NCBI GenBank assembly: GCA_029851415.1
Contig: CM056743.1
Location: 13,942,727 to 14,006,726 of the forward strand
Length of the DNA: 64,000 nucleotides
Origin: Eretmocerus hayati
Taxonomy: Eukaryota > Arthropoda > Insecta > Hymenoptera > Aphelinidae
Reading direction: 5' to 3'
In this document: positions 12,101 to 24,012 of the stretch, in pieces
Layout: the number at the start of each line of letters is the position of its first letter
Position numbering within the stretch: position 1 is the stretch's first letter
The notes under the pieces: generated by a model
What the model was told of the DNA's origin: nothing
Databases searched by the model: none
What the model saw: the letters and a program-made list of their open reading frames with translations, nothing else
Program-made: the position numbers and the translations under genes

Positions 12101-13739
12101 CTTGAGACATTGCTTGCTCTTGAAACACTCCATCAGCAACATATAAGATTGAAAACAATGATGATGTTGCAATTTGAGTGTAACCATCAGCTTGCACCCT
12201 TCGTTGACACCCTCATACATCGATCGAAAATATCATTATACAACGTACGTATAGTCTAAGGACAACTCCTTGGAGAAAGAGATAAAGAATGAGTCCGCGC
12301 AATTTTATTTCACAGCAATAATGTAGATGATATAAGTATAATGCAGGACGGCAAGACTGCATGCAACGGGGCACTCTAACCAATTATATCATTGTTTAAA
12401 ATAAGCGCGCAAAACGATGGGGTGCAATTAGCCTCTTGGGAACATTGATTCATTTGGGGGAGAGAAAAGGGGAGGGGGAAGGTAAGATTTTGGCGCCTGC
12501 AAGAAATAGATTTATCGAGAGAGAGCTCGTTTTTCGAATCCACCTGATGCGTGACACACGCACGTGGAAAGCTCATTCGCTGACTAACCGTATCCCGATG
12601 ACCATTGTGAATTTAGTTGTTTCCTTTTTTTTTAATTGAAAAATAAGGAAAAATAGAAATTGTTCATGTCCTATCCAATAGACAGCCAACGGAACTCGAA
12701 TTGAATGTTCCAACGATTCATTCGTCATTTATTAATGTCCCGAAAGATGAGTGAAATTCAGGGTGGCCTATGCCCGTGGAGCTATAATTTTTTCCGAAAG
12801 GTGTGAAAAACATTCGAAGAGGCGTCGTCGTCAAGCTCTTATCTTAGCATAATCGCCACACATCTACTCGAATCGTTGATACGATTTTGCATGTTAAGCT
12901 TTATGTTCGCCGTCACGATTAACGTGTAATTTAGAGGAAAAATGTACTCACGCCATATTACCCATATATTTCAAGCTATATATGTATTCTACATTTCACG
13001 TCACTCTCGTTCGTACACATTTAAAGCGTAAGTGAAATTGGCTGTATGCCATGCAGCTGCTCATTCGTTCGCTCGCTTCACATTTTGAATATGTTTAAAA
13101 GTTTGAGTGTAAAAGTTATTATATTCATGCCTATATATTCCAGAGTTAAATGTAAATGACGATTTTACGCAACGCGAATTTTCACTCAACTTGTCGAATA
13201 GATTTGTAGCATTGGGAAAGAATTTGTGAAATGTATGTATTGGTTATGTATGTCCTGAGCCTTGTGATTAAGTTCCTCGCGAGCGTCGCGATTAGTAATT
13301 CACACGCGAATACATATCGAATGGGTATATATCTCTCGACTAGCGATTGGTGAGATCTTTCAACACGCTTATAGGTTATAATATTGTATAGGCGGGCAAC
13401 CTGGGCGGTCTCTGTCGATCGTTTCGATATAATTATCACGTGACAAAAGCCATAAAAGTTTTTATCGGATTTAGGCGTGTGCAAGTTTTCCCGACTTCGT
13501 TATATATCGATGCGCTCGAGTTCATTTGATTTTTAAACATTTTTTTTTTTTTCGTTCACTATTACGAGTTTAAGTTGCAAATGAATTGTTCCTCTCTCAT
13601 AATTTTTAATTCTGCATATGCATGCATGACTTATTCGTGTGAATATCATGTTTCATTGAATATCTCGTTCAACTCGGTCCATCAAAAGTCAACTTTCACT
13701 TGGATGAACAGTGAAAACGAAAAATTGATCAGGTGGTAA
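9147..13739. other. Non-coding stretch, no gene seen
   Basis: This is AT-rich sequence with scattered frames of at most 100 codons, several overlapping on both strands (for example 9861-10137 and 12023-12259). Small poly(T) runs lie at 11060-11082. The only structured candidate is the possible LINE tail at about 11240-11350. Confidence 0.55.
11240..11350 (+). mobile_element. Possible LINE 3' end with GAT tail
   Basis: The segment is less AT-rich than its flanks. It contains small hairpins (GACCTTATGGTC, and GGTCT..AGACC) and ends in tandem GAT triplets followed by A/T-rich sequence. RTE and related insect non-LTR elements often end in TGA/GAT-type short repeats after a hairpin-bearing 3' UTR. 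No coding part is left. A chance arrangement is possible. Confidence 0.25.
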
Positions 13740-13779
13740 GTGCTGAAAAAGAGTGCACTATTACCGTGGTTGCGGTGCC

Positions 13780-14283
13780 AGACTGCGCCAGACCTTACAC
13801 GAAAGTCGTAAACCATTCCTAACCACTCCAGACCATTCTAGACCGTTTCAGATCATACCGGACCGTTTCAGAAAGTACCATCTCATTTCAGACTATATCA
13901 TATCGTCTCAGATCATTCCAGACCGTCCCAGACTGTTTCAGCCCTTTTCAGACCATTCCAGGCCATATTAGACCGTTCCAGATCATTCCAGACCACCTCA
14001 TATCGTACCAGTACGTTTTATACCACCCTAGACCGTACGAAAACGCACCACATTGTTCCAGACTTTTCCACACCATCTCAGATCGTACCAGGACATTGTA
14101 GACCATTCCAGACCGTACCAGACCATCCATCCACTCGACCATCTACTCATCCATGCACCTATCAACCCATCCATTAGCCCATGCGGCCACTCGTTTTATA
14201 CTTAACTCTTACCACGTATGCAACCTAATAGGCATAATCTGGACGGACACATTTTGGATGGGCGTTCAATTACTATAATTTTA
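13780..14283 (+). repeat. 10-bp degenerate CCAGACCRTT array plus tail, member 1
   Basis: From about 13780 to 14130 the plus strand is a run of degenerate ten-base units of the form CCAGACCATT / CCAGACCGTT / TCAGATCATA. The AGACC core is spaced at 10 bp with few slips. It ends with CATCCATCCACT followed by about 150 bp of non-repetitive tail. A second member with the same kind of array and a recognisably homologous tail lies at 32226-32886 in the same orientation. Sequences upstream of the two arrays do not match. Open frames in both strands here are products of the repeat. Confidence 0.8.
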
Positions 14284-16172
14284 CCCCAAAACAGTGCAAT
14301 ATTCTACAATCAATGATAGACTTTGGCGATGAAATGACAATCATTAAAAACAGTTGTTCAATCACTTAATTCAGCAGAGTGATTGAACAGAATTCCGAAA
14401 ATAATAAAATTTCATAGAAAAACAATGCGCATTGTCAAATATCATCTTGAAAATCAAATTGCGCGGGCTCAACCACGTGGATAAATATTTCATGCACGAT
14501 AAAACGTATCAAGATGAAAGAAGGAAAAGGATAACGCGATAACAGTAATAAGAGTAAAAAGAAAGAGGGGATATAATGTACGTATACTTTCAATGAAACA
14601 TCTTTATAATACCGCAACAGCAAACAGTAGCTGGAACCCATCATTTTTTCATAAAAGTCGGAATGAGCAAAATGGAATGTGAAATTGAGAGAAGACAGAA
14701 AGAGACGAGGGAAGTTGACCATCATCATATTTGCCATTGGTTTTATCTGATGTTCAAGAGAGTAAGAGATCACCCCCATGGCGTCTTTTCTTTTGATGCT
14801 CTCTGGCAAGATTTGCTGCATACAGTTGCGGGTTATGAGAAATCGCAAAGCAAAAAAGAAAAGGAAAAGGTTTGGGCGGCGAAAAGCGTAAAAGAATCGC
14901 GCACGGGCATCATATTATCATCATCAGAGGGAAGCCACACATATAAGAGTAAGAGTATAAGTCTCATATACTGATGTTGTGTTGATATTACATTCGTTAG
15001 TCCAGTTGCCCTTTCATTCGTGGTTATATTACAAGTGAGTATGTGCAGTCCACTACACTTCTGATGCGTTATTTTTTTCTTTGTGCATTTGGGGGATGTA
15101 TTCTTTTCAATGGTATAAAGCGACGGGTGGCCAGGGAAAAAGTATACCGAAAGACACGTATTGCTTGCAACATCAAACGCGCTCTCGAGACTCTTGTCAA
15201 ACCGAATTTTCTTCGTTTCATTGATTTTTGAGCTGGTATTTATAAAGACTTTTGAAGACAGGGCATCAAGAGATTTACCAAAACAGACTCGCTTCACAAT
15301 AATTGTCCCTGCTATATTGATGATTGGTATATTTGTATGAGTTTAGCAAAAATGGCCCGCAGGTTTTTTTGTCGATTTAGTAGCTTTATTGCAGACAAAT
15401 GTGACTGATTATGGTTCAAAAGTAATTGATCCGAATTAAGGTTTCTGATGCAAGTGAAGTCAGCAAGAATTCCTTTCCAAGTCCCCATAGATGCTATAAT
15501 TATCTACAAATCACAGATTGTGTCACAAATGAAATTCATATGCTCACTGCGGATTAAACGAGATAGTACGAAACGAGATTTGAGTCGGACCGGTTCGAGC
15601 GATTCGATCGGGCTCGGCCTTGATGTTTTAAAAAAGTGTCGCTTTCAACGACTACATGACACCTTTCAATTCTCAGATATACTAACGTTGGTCTGCCTAA
15701 TTAATTGACTGTCACCACCGTCAATATTTTTCATAAATCATTGACGTTACTTTAAGACTAACCATGATTGATTATTAGATGGTCGTTAGTAATTCTTATT
15801 ACTCGCAAGAGTCTCTTGTCAACGGATTCCGACTCAAAATGATCCAAGGGTTTTGGTTCTCGGGGATGCCCAAAACTCTTAGGACAGCCTGATTTTATCA
15901 AAAAATCTTGGAAATGTAATTTTACGTAATTTTCCGATATTTGGGTACCTCGAAAATTGACCTAAAGAGCATTTCAAGGCTGGATTTGTGAGGTACCTCG
16001 CTCCTTCTCGATTACTTCGACACTCGACTGCGGTTTGGGATCGGAATCCAATCACCCGGAAGCGAATCGTGACCCCAATGAACCCGGTGCAAAATTATAT
16101 AGTATTTTTTCCATCAACGCATTTTCAATCTTTTTTCTAAATTATTCTGCGGGACCTACACTTGAATCGAGT
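14284..16172. other. Stretch with the longest open frames, otherwise featureless
   Basis: Apart from the frames at 14435-15297 I see no repeat. A further 86-codon plus-strand frame at 15448-15708 is of mixed composition but unrecognised. Confidence 0.5.
14833..15297 (-). CDS. Longest open frame of the window, 154 codons, doubtful
   Basis: A minus-strand ATG opens 154 codons with no recognisable domain. The central part holds a hydrophobic run (RLILLLLYVWL), and the C-terminal part is rich in Phe and Ser. It overlaps a plus-strand frame (14663-14974, 103 codons, Lys/Glu-rich) and is followed by another minus-strand frame (14435-14848, 137 codons). At most one of the overlapping readings can be real, and all three may be chance. 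If any is coding, an orphan single-exon gene or exon is the likely form. Confidence 0.12.
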   Translation of the reverse strand: MKRVCFGKSLDALSSKVFINTSSKINETKKIRFDKSLESAFDVASNTCLSVYFFPGHPSLYTIEKNTSPKCTKKKITHQKCSGLHILTCNITTNERATGLTNVISTQHQYMRLILLLLYVWLPSDDDNMMPVRDSFTLFAAQTFSFSFLLCDFS

Positions 16173-16234
16173 CATGCAAAAAGGGATCTTCGATATATGG
16201 GATTTCCATATACTGAAGAATCCCTTTTTGCATG
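16173..16234. repeat. 62-nt hairpin with a ~28-bp stem
   Basis: CATGCAAAAAGGGATC on the left is answered by GAATCCCTTTTTGCATG on the right. The arms continue inward through a GATATATGG / CCATATACT pairing to a loop of a few bases. A few mismatches and bulges interrupt the stem. Size and shape resemble a small precursor hairpin or a minimal palindromic element. Expression cannot be judged from the sequence. Confidence 0.6.
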
Positions 16235-16646
16235 CCCCGGTTCACTTTCAGGTAGGTTCTGAACCACCAAAATCACCGAAATGCATTCATAAAAATCCAC
16301 ATGAGTGCCGGCCGAGATTTCAACCCCAACTTTCTGCGTTGAAACCAAGGGCCTTCCACGAGCCCATGGTCGCTACTACTGCTATTTCATCACTCGCGTC
16401 CGTTAAATGGAATTTCGACTATGATTACCAGATTCTTGAAAAATATCTCTTGATACACGGCCGTAAAGTATGGATTTTACAATCTCAAAGTGATAAGGGT
16501 ACCCGCTTTCAGCTCGGGCCGGAAATCATCAGTTGGTGAAATTCAGCTTTTACGCCTCTGCATCGAAAAATGCTATTCATGCATTAAAAACCTGCACTGA
16601 CAGTAAAAGGGAGATTTTGGTATGAGGGTGGTAATCCAGCACTGTG
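16235..16646. other. Non-coding spacer, no gene seen
   Basis: A 125-codon plus-strand frame (16162-16539) starts inside the hairpin and has no recognisable content. Nothing else was seen. Confidence 0.5.
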
Positions 16647-16886
16647 AGGGTGCGTCCACAAAATTGCATATGCACTGCACACGTGCACATGTGCAGCTCA
16701 TCAGACTTGAGTAAAAATTGAAGGGCTCACATCAGAAAGTTTCTGGCTTGAATCGGTTTGTGTCTTTGCTCCGTTACCGGCTGATCCAAAGTAGAACTCG
16801 ACGAGTTCCACCTGGTTTTGGCTGAAATTTGATGAGCTGCACATGTGCACGTGTGCATTGCATATGCATATTTGTGGACGCACCCT
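16647..16886. mobile_element. Small TIR element (MITE-like), ~240 bp
   Basis: The ends are inverted copies of about 57 bp with only a few mismatches. Both begin AGGGTGCGTCCACAAA and run inward through GCATATGCA, CACACGTGCACATGTGCAGC and TCATCA. The unpaired middle is about 125 bp and codes for nothing evident. This is the layout of a non-autonomous DNA transposon. Flanks GTG and AAG give no clear target-site duplication, so I leave the superfamily open. Confidence 0.85.
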
Positions 16887-17580
16887 AAGAAATTGCTTGG
16901 AATTTCAGGTACTTTTTGAAGAAAACTAGAAATTTCAAGCAATTTCCAACAATGAGGTATAAATTTCACCAAGTGATATTTTTCAATCATTAGAACCGGA
17001 GGTCAAGTTTGACAATTATCATGAGAATGTCGAGACCACCCCGTTACTCCGCTCAAGTGTGGAACACTAATTTTCAAACAGCTACGTGGGAAACAAAATC
17101 GGAAAACTGTACGCAAGATGTGATTTTCCCGCTCACACGATGAGAATTCACTATTTTCGATGCAGCAATATGTACTCATTTACCCGTCACATTGAAATTG
17201 AACAACACACAAAATAACGAGCATCACAATCTCCATATCTCATTAATTATTCAGTAAATAATAATCTCTAGAATGATAGCCTATACCTCGGAACACTCAT
17301 TCGGAGGAATATAATTTGAATGACAAACGCTGTACCCATAGTAGTTGCTTTAAGGGAGGCGGAGCTGTAGACAGAAGAAAGCGATTATTGAGTTTCATTT
17401 GGATGGGCTATACGCATATATCGATATATTGAAAATCGCAATAATGAAAGACAAACAAATCAGAGAGCATAATGAGCCAAGCGCTTTGCGATCATCATCG
17501 CGTGATATAATTCACGAAATAAATGAAATCATTTGTCTTATGGTGATGCGCCAAGCCAGCCAAAAGGTTCGATATAAGCT

Positions 17581-17607
17581 ATATATATATATATATATAT
17601 ATATATA
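17581..17607. repeat. (AT)n microsatellite
   Basis: A 27-bp uninterrupted AT dinucleotide run. Confidence 0.9.
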
Positions 17608-18460
17608 CCATGGCAGGGCAATTGAAAATGTGATTTATACCTCGAATTCTACGTGAGCAAATACTGATACACACCAGTTCAGACTCTGTGTTATTTGATT
17701 TCAAGAGGGCGAATTATAAAATAAAAAAAATAAAAGAAAGAGAGGTTATAATAACGATGGATATATATCGAGGGTTATTAACGTGCAAGAGCAATCGAAT
17801 GTACACGCGAATATTGACATATTTACAACTCTGATAATTACATTTGTATTGAGTTGGTTGAGATTTTTGAAAAAATTGAAGCTATACATATAGTGATTCC
17901 TATCTAAGGCAAATGAGATAATTTCTTCATCAGCACCTCCTACTTCAATTTGTTTTCAACGAGCGAACAGTGATTGATAAGTTAATATTCAAGAAGGTAT
18001 TGAAAATTTTCCAATGCTAAATGTTTGACTTTCACCGATGCAATCTTGATTTAATCAGATCAGGGGAGGATTTGATATTATTCCTTTTCAAGGTCAAAAA
18101 TTGAAAGATATGGAGGTTATGTTGGACAACGAAGTTTAAACTTCTTGACAGCAGAAGGGAGGGTATCAAAGTTAGGTACGTCTCGATGAAGTCAGTTGAA
18201 CGTTGTTATTATTTGTGTCTGATGTTCACGTACTTTCGAGCTGAGTTAAAAAATTTCTCACTGACCTGACGCGGTGAGACTTCTCGGCGTATAGCGCATA
18301 GCAGCATCAGCATCAGTTTCATCATCAGGTGCATCAGAGATCTCATGGTGGTTATATCTCTGTCTTTCTTTCGTGTTCTTCTTCCGTGTATATAGTGTAT
18401 ATATAAGTTGCTTCTCGTGAGATTACTTTTGTGGGCGTTTCCAGAGATGTCAGTGCTTGC

Positions 18461-18480
18461 ATACATACATACATACATAC
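18461..18480. repeat. (ATAC)n microsatellite
   Basis: Five tandem ATAC units, continuing briefly into ATATGTGTGCGTG. Confidence 0.9.
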
Positions 18481-19360
18481 ATATGTGTGCGTGCGCCTCC
18501 TTTTTCGTGTGCCCCTGGAAATCATGATACTCTTTCTTATTCTTACTCTTCTCAAAGTCTCAAAGTCTTCCTTTGATTTAAATTGGAATGCAAGAGGAGC
18601 TCTCGAAATCCTTTTCTCTAATTGCCACATATATGCAGACATGATGCTTGATTTTTCTTCTGACCACGCTGATGTAGCTCCGCCGCGCCGCCGCCGCTGC
18701 GCGCGATGATATGGCCGACGAGAGAGAGTTGCAATTCGAATCGTTGTGAATTTATCCTGAACCATTATTCTGATGATGGATACTCACTCAATATTTTTTT
18801 CCTTTTGTTTGTTTCTCGCGAGGTCTGATCCTGATGTTGTAGCTTGGACCTCTCAGATTTGGATTGTGTGCATCATGATGGTCTGAAAGAGTCGTTATGA
18901 ATGTATTAATTTGGAGCGAGAAAGAGAGAAAGGGTTTTTTGTATTGTGAAGCTCATTCACACCACAGTCTTATACTCCTTTTGCTCCTCGTTTCAGTTGA
19001 TGCATCGCGGTTTTGTATGTGATGCTATACATTGGACATTTGAAGATTCAGAACCTCATAAGCTGTGTTTATTTACGACTGCTTGATTGAGTGCCTGTTT
19101 ACTCGTCTGCTCTTACAATATCCTCTTGCTTGACTTTGAGGTTATGTGTATATGATATTACATATATGCAGTGTACCGAGTACATAACCTATCATTTTTT
19201 TTCAACCTTCTTCGATTTCGGATCAAAATTTTTCTCCTGAAGTATATATTACTTGTAATAGTCTTCGCGGGGTCCTTTTCTTAGTTTTTGACCGAGCATT
19301 TGGAGGTATCTGAAACGATAAGTTGAGTATAGATCATAGATTCAGAGATGTTTTATCCAT

Positions 19361-19640
19361 TGATATCGATTCGGTAACTGGACCGGCAATTTCGAAACAG
19401 TATTGACATCTTCGATTCATCAATAGTTTCTGGAGAAGTTCAAAGTCGATATTGTTTCAGAACACAGCATTATATCAATATACATATAGCGAATGTATAG
19501 GTTATCACATGCATTTTGCTCAATGTCGTTACTTTGGACGCCGATTCGATATTTGGTCTATAGATTTTGATACGATATCGGAGTTTTCGATATCATCATA
19601 TCCATGTCGATATCTTCAAGAATACCAAGTTGATATCGTA
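19361..19640. promoter_or_regulatory. Cluster of CGATAT/ATATCG hexamers
   Basis: The hexamer CGATAT or its complement occurs near 19363, 19447, 19547, 19573, 19588, 19608 and 19633, that is seven loci in under 300 bp. Several are the full GATATC palindrome. Random expectation at this length is well below one. No tandem periodicity is evident, so this could be a homotypic binding-site cluster or a decayed repeat. No gene start is recognisable beside it. Confidence 0.3.
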
Positions 19641-22600
19641 AAATAAAATAGTTCTCAGCTACTTACATAATGATGAAAACTTCAAACTGCCTACATATGC
19701 TCCGTGAATTCCTGAATGTAAATATTCAATTTGAGCAGAGTTTCGGCAAAAGACAAGAAGCGCCTGGGAAAAATTACCCACAAAAACGGAATCTCGGGTG
19801 CAAAAATTCCAAAGAGGCAATCAATCGAAGAAGATTGGCAGTTCCTGTTTCTTCGTCTGCCATATAGCCATTGTATGTATAGGTATACATAATACTCAAA
19901 ATGCGAGGCTGACGAACGAGCAATCGAAGGTATGGCCTCAGGGCTACTTGTATGCCGGTTGAGCCAAAGTCCGCGTCTCTGAACTGTACCAATGCAGTTT
20001 GCTTTGCATATAGCGCTCCTCAAACTCGATATATCGCGTGATTCGGTCGCTGTTCCGAGTCGATATTTGCCAAGTTCTGTATGGGGAACGTCTTGGCTTC
20101 CGCATGTATGGGTACATAAAGGGCGTTTCAAATTTGTCTGAGTGATTTTAGCAATGGCGGGGTTACGGAATGGACATATGAACTGTGATTATTATTGTTT
20201 ACTTACAGTGACATTTCAAAAACTTATGAATGCTTCATTATTTTGTTCCAGGTAAGATGAATTCAGGCTTCATGGATCGAGTTATGAAACTAATATAGTT
20301 CTCTTCAATCGTATGTAAGTTGAATCTGCCTATATACCAATTGCGGTCAAACCCACTCACTCTGCACATAATACAAAATGTATATAAATGTATGATTACC
20401 TCTCAGGTTATATTAATTGAGAAAATTGCCTGGGGTTAGCTCTCATCAATTAAGCTACTTTCAACAATAGACAGATGAAAATGGTCCCGGTCATAATTAG
20501 CAAGATGTGCTTATAATATTGACAATAGACCAACAAAAATCTGCGTTGGATGTTGATAATCACTTGTTGAAAGTCATCTGAGTCATCCTCAATATCTGAA
20601 TAGGTTGAACATCGCCATATAAAGGGTACTGATCCTGGTTAGATTTTGGCTGATGTATTCGGAAGAATAGTTCTGATTATTTGGATTTGATGCGAGAGAA
20701 TTGGTATCGCTTTAAAAAAAAATGGGATGCGAAAAATTAGAAGGACGAATAAGAATTTGGCTCCTTTGGCAAGATTCCTCTATTGTGTCAAAATCGTTAC
20801 AGAGCGTGGACGTATGAAACTCGGATCTAGAAAATAAAGTCAACAGCAATTCGAGTTAGAGCATTCTAGTAAAGCGATAATTTGTCATCCTCGACCTTTG
20901 TTCGTTTGGGCACAGCTTACTTCAATTCTATTTTCTGAGAAATGATGAGATCCTAGTGGACCATTGCCATTCATACAAGATCAGTATCATTGTCAGATTC
21001 AGTATCTCAATTATATTAGCATATTTGGGTCAGATAGAAAATTAGTTGTAAAATTAATTTCAGTATGCATCAAGTTTCATACATTCTTCAAAAATTTCGG
21101 CTAAACCATAAACTGGATATACTTCCGGCGTATTTCAGGAAATATATATAACCTTACTGCATACCCTATATTGGTGTGGATGAAGAGGGCTCAACGGGGT
21201 TCCATTTTCGTATTGCGGCTCATCAGCTGCGGCTTCGGCAAAAGTTAGATCTATCGCATCGCACGACGAATGCGAATCATTAATAGCGGTCAGAAAGCTG
21301 CATCATATATATATACATACATCCACAACAATTCGCTAATGATTACCTGAACCCACGGGACCGCCTTTGTTCCCTATATTATGTATATATATACGTATTA
21401 TCTCTCTCTCTCTCTGATCCTTTTCATTCTTGGCTCATCTCAGCTTTTCTCACATGTATAAGAGCACATGTGTGTGCCTGAAAGGATATGATATTTGGTT
21501 AGATGATCCTGACAGCTATCTTGTATATATGATGTAGGATTCGATTTCGTCTGATGCATTCGCTTGCTTGATGTTTTCTTGAGATGCACAGGTGCGGCAC
21601 AATTTTTTACTTTATGATTTTATTTTATATTTCATAAAGCAGATTCTGGTTTTCATTGAACAAAATTTGATTTGGAGTTATTATTCTATTGATTTGATGC
21701 ATTTGAGTGTATTGTCTTACAGCATCCCAAACAATTGATGAATTCGCAAGAGAATTCATATCTCCCAATTCAATCAAAAATCATACCCGGGCTTCTCCGA
21801 AATTACATACATCTGACTCCAAACAAGACTACTTTACCAATAGTAGACTGTATATACGACTCCAAAGGATTCGATTACATTTTTCGATCAAATCTCAAAT
21901 GTAACAATGGATCAGACATCATATATATACTCAAATCAAAATCTTAGCTCCCGTATACAATTCATTATTGTCTATATTTATATATAATATACAATCGGGT
22001 ACACATAACCTTATCATCTATGTGAAATCAGTGCATGGAATATATAAATTCGACAACACTACAGTAAAATACAATGCATGATAATCGTAACGTTTTCGAG
22101 GGTATAGAGGCTAACAAAATTGGTAGGATCGGGTATCCCAAAGAGAATGAGACGGACAGAAAAATAAGCATCGTCAGACCTGTTTTATCAACTGATCGAT
22201 CTTGAGCAAATCGAAGCAAAGAGAATGAGTGAGAGAGTGAAAATGATGCAGAGAAACTGAGTCATGCATGATAAAAACAAGTAAGAGAGAGAAAACACGA
22301 TTGACGATATATCGGTCAGCTGCTCCGGGGCTCTTTGTTTAATCCACATCAGAAAGAGAGAGACTTCTCCATCAAGGTTTTGGTGATGTGTTGATCGGTA
22401 TTGCCTGACTCTGCATTTCCAACCCCCTTTAAAAAAAAACTACCAATACACCGGCACAACGGCAGCCAGCTCTCCTGCTCTTTTGATCAAATTTAATATA
22501 TTTATACCAAATGATGAGCGATGAGCGTAATAAGGCAGCTTCTCATTGTTGAAGCTTATTATAATATCTTTGTGTCATTGATTGATACGATGAGCTATGG

Positions 22601-23875
22601 GTTTTTAGGGGTAACTATGCCCTGTTTGTATGTGTGTGTGCAAGTGGGTTGAGCGAAAAAAAAACATCGGAAGTATTACGAATGCAATGTAGAGTACTTA
22701 TATATAGCATCAGTATCAACGGTCGATGAGAAATTGGGTTAAATTTGCAGTCGTCATCGTTATCTTATGTAGTGTGGAGAGAGCGAGTTTTTATGATTCT
22801 TCTCAGCTAATGATACGCTTTTGAAGCCCCTAATAGTTAATGCCGACTGTTCATTTCTTATGTGTGGATGTTGTGTGTTCCATAATAGAGAATCAACTTT
22901 TCGATCTTTCGATTTCGCCCTATGTCTATGGCTGTCACTATACTAGATTTGATCGATGACTCTGTGTTCCGCCATGTGTAATACGTATAGACATAACATG
23001 TATAGTGTGTTATTTCCAATACAATAAGAATTGAAAGAGATCCAGATCATCGTATTTCTTGGATTTGCAACTTGAAATTCGTTCAAAATTTCGATTATTC
23101 ACAAGATCAAGAGTATTTTTCGTTACCATTAAAAAGAGAGGCCCATTAAAACTGATTCAAAAATACTCTTCGGCAAGCCATAGTCTCATCAACAAATTAA
23201 TTCATCATTCTTCGGAATTTGGAACGAGAGCATTTATCATCAAATTTTTCTGAACCACTTTACTCTCATAGTTATTTCCAATTTCAGGTTGGGTTTACTA
23301 TCACCAAATTAAAGAAATCATGGTTGACATTTTACGCGCAATTTAGTTTAAACTTCACCAAACTCGGATTCTTGTCTACAAGATTACCTTATTCTGCCCA
23401 GAACACAATTAAATGTCGTTATAATCAAAATGACAATGAACTCCTGTATCGTGAAGGATTGTATATACTTATTTATATATAAGCCGACGCCATGTTTGAT
23501 GTCTCCATTAACCATCGACACTAAATTTCAAAAGGACCTAAGAAAGACATTCACATTCAAATATATATATAAAAGTACGAATGAGGGGTGAGATCTCACA
23601 TGTGTAAATTTTGTATTGTAAGTACAATGGTAGCAGAGTTTTGATTGTAGTTCAACAGCCAATAGGAATACACGAAGTTAGACCAGATGGAAAGGGGCAA
23701 TCCCATTTGGGTCCTGGGGGGCGTTGAATTTAGAAATTGCTCAAGCGTTTACGGTCCCGCCCAGCATGCAGTAGCTTCTGTCACCCCTTTCCATTTTGCA
23801 AATCTATCCCTTCATACGTCTTTATTATTATTCTATTCATTCAAACAGTCACACATTTAGGGAGTATCCAAAGCT
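19641..23875. other. Non-coding stretch, no gene seen
   Basis: It contains a minus-strand frame of 146 codons (19691-20131) with no recognised domain, a (CT)n run at 21401-21415, and scattered short frames. The sequence ACGGAATGGACAT near 20163 resembles the internal motif of the TIR family at 6.5 and 49.4 kb, but no ends of that element are visible here. Confidence 0.5.
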
Positions 23876-24012
23876 CATGTGATGTACACTCACGAAGCGC
23901 TTGAACTGTCCACTTTTGTCTTTGTTGCACTCACGGGAGCATGGGTTATGTCAATGAGTGCGAGTGGGACAGAGGCGGACAGTTCAAGTCCCTCGTGAGT
24001 GTACATATTACA
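23876..24012. repeat. Compact foldback, ~130 bp
   Basis: TGTACACTCACGA at 23883-23895 is inverted at 23993-24005. The arms continue inward through CTTGAACTGTCC / GGACAGTTCAAG and GCACTCAC / GAGTGCGAG, with almost no unpaired centre. It looks like a small palindromic element. ACACTCAC recurs just inside as GCACTCAC. Confidence 0.75.

Larger units (their letters stand above)
16887..19360. other. Non-coding stretch with microsatellites
   Basis: It holds an (AT)n run at 17581-17607 and an (ATAC)n run at 18461-18480. Frames of up to 137 codons around 18209-18765 overlap on both strands across the ATAC repeat and a CCGCCGCGC-rich patch, and look like chance. No gene or mobile element was recognised. 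Confidence 0.55.

Noticed and set aside
13780..14130. Regular short repeats that might suggest a CRISPR array
   Set aside because: Units are 10 bp, degenerate and contiguous with no unique spacers, and the context is eukaryotic.
13753..14142. Open frames on both strands (72 and 64 codons) with repeated residues
   Set aside because: They read the 10-bp CCAGACC array. Frames on both strands reflect the repeat, not genes. The same applies to 32155-32772.
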